Shown here one piece after another: positions 15,204-17,877 of a DNA stretch of 17,877 bases; within the stretch, counting starts at the first letter, position 1, and every line of letters starts with the position of its first letter. This DNA is from Pseudomonadota bacterium (lineage in GTDB: Bacteria; Bdellovibrionota; Bdellovibrionia; Bdellovibrionales; JAEYZS01). The translations under genes and the position numbers were made by a program. The notes below the pieces were generated by a model. That model was not told the DNA's origin. It saw only the letters and a program-made list of their open reading frames with translations, and did no database searches. The stretch lies in the NCBI GenBank assembly GCA_023427925.1, contig JAEYZS010000055.1, positions 1-17,877 of the forward strand. Direction: 5' to 3'.

Positions 15204-16009
15204 CACAACGTGGAGCTGCAGAATTAAAAGTCGGAATAGGAGTAAGCATTGGCTTAGTCTTGTTTATCGTTACAATTTTTTTGCTCGGCGGAAACAAGTC
15301 CTTCTTCTCGAGCACTTACACCTTGAAAGCCCCGTTTGATAAAGTTGACGGTCTTTCTCCTGGAAGCGTGGTTCGCTTAAGCGGTTACGAAGTTGGAAAT
15401 GTCTCTCGAATTGAATTTTCAGAGAAAGATTCTAAGCTAATGGTGTATTTGAAAATTTTTAAGGACTACCAGAATAAAATTACAACAAAGTCTGTTGCAG
15501 GTTTACGAACTCAAGGGGCCCTAGGAGATAAATATGTATATATTTCTCCAGGCGAAGCTGGTGGAGAGCCACTGAAGAGCGAAGATTCACTTCTTGTCGA
15601 GTCTTCCAATGATTTGATTTCTACTCTTACACAAAGAGGAGAAGAATTTGCGAAGATTTTTGATATTTTAAATGAGCTTTCTGTTTTTGCTAAAACGCTA
15701 AATAAAGACGGAAGAAGCGATAAAATGATGAATAATCTTGTAAATGCTAGTAATCACATGAATATAGCAATGGAAAAATTCAATTTAGCTATTTCGGACT
15801 TACGTGGTGAAGATCAAAAAAATCTCAAGAAAATCTCAAAAAATCTGGCCAGCGTCCTAGAAAAACTTGATAATGGAAGTGGAACGTTAGGTGGATTGAT
15901 TAACGATCCTACTATTCAGGACAAGATTACGGAAATTCTTGGGGGGCCCAAACGAAACGATTATATGAAGTCCGTCATCCAAAAGACGGTTTCAGAAAAG
16001 GACAAGTAA
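15200..16009 (+). CDS. mlaD: MlaD-family MCE-domain lipid-binding protein
   Basis: 269 aa. MlaD is anchored in the inner membrane and forms a hexameric ring with a hydrophobic pore that passes lipids from MlaE into the periplasm. One membrane helix at ~11-30 (VGIGVSIGLVLFIVTIFLLG) is followed by the MCE domain at ~38-117 (FDKVDGLSPGSVVRLSGYEV; GALGDKYVYISPG). A long helical C-terminus (~140-225) then leads to SGTLGGLINDPTIQDKITEI and a basic end. This longer tail, compared with the ~180-aa E. coli MlaD, may lengthen the periplasmic channel. The start overlaps the mlaF stop. The TAA stop at 16007-16009 is directly followed by an AT-rich hairpin. Confidence 0.94.
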   Translation: MTQRGAAELKVGIGVSIGLVLFIVTIFLLGGNKSFFSSTYTLKAPFDKVDGLSPGSVVRLSGYEVGNVSRIEFSEKDSKLMVYLKIFKDYQNKITTKSVAGLRTQGALGDKYVYISPGEAGGEPLKSEDSLLVESSNDLISTLTQRGEEFAKIFDILNELSVFAKTLNKDGRSDKMMNNLVNASNHMNIAMEKFNLAISDLRGEDQKNLKKISKNLASVLEKLDNGSGTLGGLINDPTIQDKITEILGGPKRNDYMKSVIQKTVSEKDK

Positions 16010-16030
16010 AAAAACTTGGGGGAAGTTTTT
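16010..16030 (+). terminator. AT-rich hairpin after mlaD, weak terminator-like
   Basis: AAAAACTT-GGGGG-AAGTTTTT: perfect 8-bp arms with a G5 loop, starting one base after the mlaD stop and running into TTTTTATTT. It resembles an intrinsic terminator, but the stem has only one G-C pair, so it should be weak. The same bases also read as the start of the peptidase signal peptide (KKLGGSFYF), so the repeat may be partly coincidental. Confidence 0.35.
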
Positions 16031-16047
16031 ATTTCCTCCTTGTCGCT

Positions 16048-16890
16048 TTGTATCTTTTTCCTTCTCTTAACCTCGTTCAAACCATCGAAAATCATTCGCA
16101 CTTGAAGCTGAGCTCCAATAGAGCAGGTGAAACTTTTTGGTTTGAATCAGCGGATCCGCAGTATATTTCTTATCATTTTCAGGACATCCCACTTGCTCAA
16201 GTTAAGTCTTCGAGATTTTTTGGAGCGATTTCTCTTTATGCAAAAGACTATGAGCGCATTACGGGATTTTCTAAAGTTCAAAAGAAGTTTCTGAAGCATC
16301 CAAAGCAAAATGTTTTAGTTTCAGATATTAAAATTAAAACGAGACCTCTTGAAAATCCGTCTTCGATTCGTATACCAACTTCTTTTTTTGATAACTTACA
16401 AAAAGTTGGCGAAGACCAAATTCAAAACGAACGCATTCTCATTCGCTCAACAATTTTAAATGACACTCCAAAAGACGATTTCTGCATGGAAACTGAGCTC
16501 CCTGTGAAGTCCGTGAGAACTTCACAGTTTGGATCTTATAGACGTCTCCCAACGGGCTTACAATATTTCCACACAGGTCTTGATCTCAGGGCTCGTACAG
16601 GCACACCAATTTATGCCATGGCTGATGGTGAAGTTTCCCTTTCTCAATTTTTCAATGTGCCAGGTAATGCAGTTATCGTCGATCATGGTAATTCAATTTT
16701 CTCAAAATACTTTCACTTAAGCGACCTTGCAGTAACTCCTGGTCAGCAGATCAAAAAAGGTGATCTCATTGGAAAAGCTGGAGCCACTGGACGCGTCGAA
16801 GCCGCTCACCTTCATTGGGAAGTGACATGGAAAGGTATCGTCACCGACCCACAAGCTTTCATGAACACAATGAAGACAGCTTGTCTCTAA
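16048..16890 (+). CDS. M23-family zinc metallopeptidase (LytM-like), start codon uncertain
   Basis: 280 aa from the only canonical start, TTG 16048. The C-terminal LytM domain (~155-275) is intact: HTGLD supplies zinc ligands His175 and Asp179, FHL supplies His223, and HLH at 254-256 supplies the catalytic and third zinc-binding His. M23 enzymes cleave peptidoglycan cross-bridges or, when degenerate, regulate amidases; here the residues are complete, so activity is expected. The N-terminal ~150 residues match nothing I recognise. The TTG lacks a ribosome site and cuts a hydrophobic signal peptide: reading upstream in frame gives KKLGGSFYFLLVALYLFPSL, beginning at GTA 16006, which has AAAAGGA before it but is not a start codon. 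The gene probably belongs to the mla operon and acts in the periplasm. Confidence 0.88.
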   Translation: MYLFPSLNLVQTIENHSHLKLSSNRAGETFWFESADPQYISYHFQDIPLAQVKSSRFFGAISLYAKDYERITGFSKVQKKFLKHPKQNVLVSDIKIKTRPLENPSSIRIPTSFFDNLQKVGEDQIQNERILIRSTILNDTPKDDFCMETELPVKSVRTSQFGSYRRLPTGLQYFHTGLDLRARTGTPIYAMADGEVSLSQFFNVPGNAVIVDHGNSIFSKYFHLSDLAVTPGQQIKKGDLIGKAGATGRVEAAHLHWEVTWKGIVTDPQAFMNTMKTACL

Positions 16891-16894
16891 ATTT

Positions 16895-17296
16895 TTATTT
16901 CTTAAGAATTTCTGCGTTTTTGATTTCTGACTCTTCTTCAGACTTTGGAACTTCGTGCTGATTGAGCGTAAAGCGAACTTGTTTAACCCAGTGTTTGTCG
17001 ACAAAGGTATTCACTTTATCTTTTACGGGGCCCGCTAAAAACAACATCTCATTCATCCATACAGCGTTTTTAACCCATACATAGAGAATTCCATTCATAA
17101 AGCCCACGGGCATACTCTGTGCGGATATTGTAGGACCTACAACTTCGGGCCATTTTCTCCATAGTTTCCAACGTAAGAATTGATCCGAGAGCGGAGATTT
17201 GTTATTTAAAAGCACACTCTCTAATACTTCTGTGGCCTGGTTAAGCTCGCCCTTGCGAGCTACTTTTTTGGAGTTTTTAGATGTATTTTCAGACAT
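16895..17296 (-). CDS. DUF721/DciA-like protein
   Basis: 133 aa. The central part (~40-105) has the DUF721 pattern: WRKWPEVVGPTISAQSMPVG, then GILYVWVKNAVWMNEMLFL and a helix. In many bacteria this domain belongs to DciA, which helps load the DnaB replicative helicase; small DUF721 proteins of unknown role also exist. The N-terminus is basic and disordered, and the C-terminus is a charged Glu/Lys tail, both commonly seen in the family. The ATG at 17296 has no clear ribosome site. It converges on the M23 gene with only 4 bp between stops and diverges from trmFO. Family membership is fairly clear by eye; the DciA function is an inference. Confidence 0.78.
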   Translation of the reverse strand: MSENTSKNSKKVARKGELNQATEVLESVLLNNKSPLSDQFLRWKLWRKWPEVVGPTISAQSMPVGFMNGILYVWVKNAVWMNEMLFLAGPVKDKVNTFVDKHWVKQVRFTLNQHEVPKSEEESEIKNAEILKK

Positions 17297-17311
17297 AGGA
17301 TTAATTGTTAT

Positions 17312-17877
17312 ATGAAAAACGCTAATCAGACAATTTATATCGTAGGTGGTGGTCTAGCTGGTAGCGAATGCGCCCTTCAACTCGCATCTTTTGGATTTAA
17401 AGTTGTCCTTTTTGAAATGCGCCAAAAGGACATTTTGACGCCGGCCCACAAAACCAAGAATTTTGCGGAATTAGTTTGCTCTAATTCCTTTGGCACCATG
17501 AATCCAACATCTGCTCCCGGCGAACTCAAAGCCGAAGCAGAGCTATTAAATTCTTTTATTTTAAAGGCGGCAAAAGAAGCAGCCGTACCTGCCGGACAAG
17601 CTCTGGGCGTCGATAGAGAGGTTTTTGCAAGAGCCATCTCACAGCAAATTGAAAATCATCCCAATATTGAAGTTAGAAAAGAAGTGATCGAAAAGATCTC
17701 AGACATTCCACGCCCAGCAGTCATTGCGACTGGTCCGTTAACCAACGAAAATCTTGCAAAAGATTTATTGAATCATCTCGGCCAAGAATTTTTATATTTT
17801 TTTGATGCCATTGCTCCGATCATAGATGCAGACACTATCGATACGACTATCGCGTGGAAGGCAGATCGCTACGGCAA
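17312..17877 (+). CDS. trmFO: TrmFO, folate/FAD-dependent tRNA (uracil-54-C5)-methyltransferase, N-terminal part cut by the window edge
   Basis: The first 188 residues are present; the gene runs off the right edge. TrmFO makes m5U54 (ribothymidine) in the tRNA T-loop using methylenetetrahydrofolate and FAD. Visible: the FAD-binding Rossmann motif IYIVGGGLAGSECALQLA at the N-terminus, then EMRQ, TPAHKT, and FAELVCSNSF with the conserved catalytic-region Cys. Further on are VPAGQALGVDREVF, HPNIEV, ATGPLTNENLA, FLYFFDAIAPI and DADTIDTTIAW, all family hallmarks. The ATG at 17312 lies 15 bp from the divergent DUF721 start, and AGGA is about 11 nt upstream, a poor spacing. A housekeeping gene not related to motility. 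Confidence 0.97.
   Translation, partial: MKNANQTIYIVGGGLAGSECALQLASFGFKVVLFEMRQKDILTPAHKTKNFAELVCSNSFGTMNPTSAPGELKAEAELLNSFILKAAKEAAVPAGQALGVDREVFARAISQQIENHPNIEVRKEVIEKISDIPRPAVIATGPLTNENLAKDLLNHLGQEFLYFFDAIAPIIDADTIDTTIAWKADRYG

Noticed and set aside
16007..16020. A7 run after the mlaD stop as a programmed frameshift site joining mlaD to the peptidase
   Set aside because: The run lies after the mlaD stop codon, so a ribosome translating mlaD would terminate first; a fused product would also bury the signal peptide.
16885..16905. Shared bidirectional terminator between the converging peptidase and DUF721 genes
   Set aside because: Only a short TTCTTAAGAA palindrome in AT-rich sequence is present; no stable stem with a T-tract can be supported.

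Overview
The window looks like a chromosomal piece of a Gram-negative, polarly flagellated member of Bdellovibrionota, or a relative among the former Deltaproteobacteria. This rests on three things: a moderately AT-rich composition, a flagellar operon headed by a sigma-54 promoter and carrying its own sigma-54 activator, and a neighbouring Mla-type lipid transport operon of the MlaE-MlaF-MlaD form next to trmFO. The taxon is an inference from gene content and order, not from a marker search.

Region 1 (positions 1-12887, minus strand) is one very compact flagellar operon, read from right to left: a large secreted beta-domain/TPR protein, a receiver-less sigma-54 activator, flgB, flgC, fliE, fliF, fliG, fliH, fliI, fliJ, a MotE/YlxF-like protein, fliK, and the first 27 codons of a probable flgD that leaves the window at base 1. 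The order fliE-fliF-fliG-fliH-fliI-fliJ-ylxF-fliK-flgD is the same as in the classical Bacillus fla/che operon. Most genes overlap by 1-14 bp or are separated by a few bases. The two larger gaps, flgC-fliE and fliI-fliJ, hold RNA hairpins. Together the genes encode the proximal rod (FlgB, FlgC, FliE), MS ring (FliF), rotor switch component (FliG), export ATPase complex (FliH, FliI, FliJ), a membrane-anchored MotE-like factor and the hook-length ruler (FliK).

Region 2 (12888-13179) is the divergent intergenic region. It contains a near-consensus sigma-54 promoter (TGGCAC...TGCA, GG-N10-GC) aimed at the flagellar operon. The predicted transcription start lies about 17 nt ahead of a GTG start that has an AAGGAG ribosome site. 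An inverted repeat, CTTGTC-N5-GACAAG, centred about 117 bp upstream of that start, is a candidate enhancer for the activator encoded as the second gene of the same operon. This suggests a self-reinforcing regulatory circuit.

Region 3 (13180-16890, plus strand) is an envelope operon: an unrecognised lipoprotein, mlaE (permease), mlaF (ATPase), mlaD (MCE substrate-binding protein), and an M23 metallopeptidase. The peptidase reading frame has an intact catalytic domain. Its signal peptide, however, is encoded upstream of the only canonical start codon, and a GTA sits exactly where a GTGA stop/start overlap with mlaD would be expected.

Region 4 (16895-17877) holds a DUF721/DciA-like gene on the minus strand, convergent with the peptidase. 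Divergent from it, with only 15 bp between the two starts, is trmFO (tRNA m5U54 methyltransferase), which is cut by the window edge.
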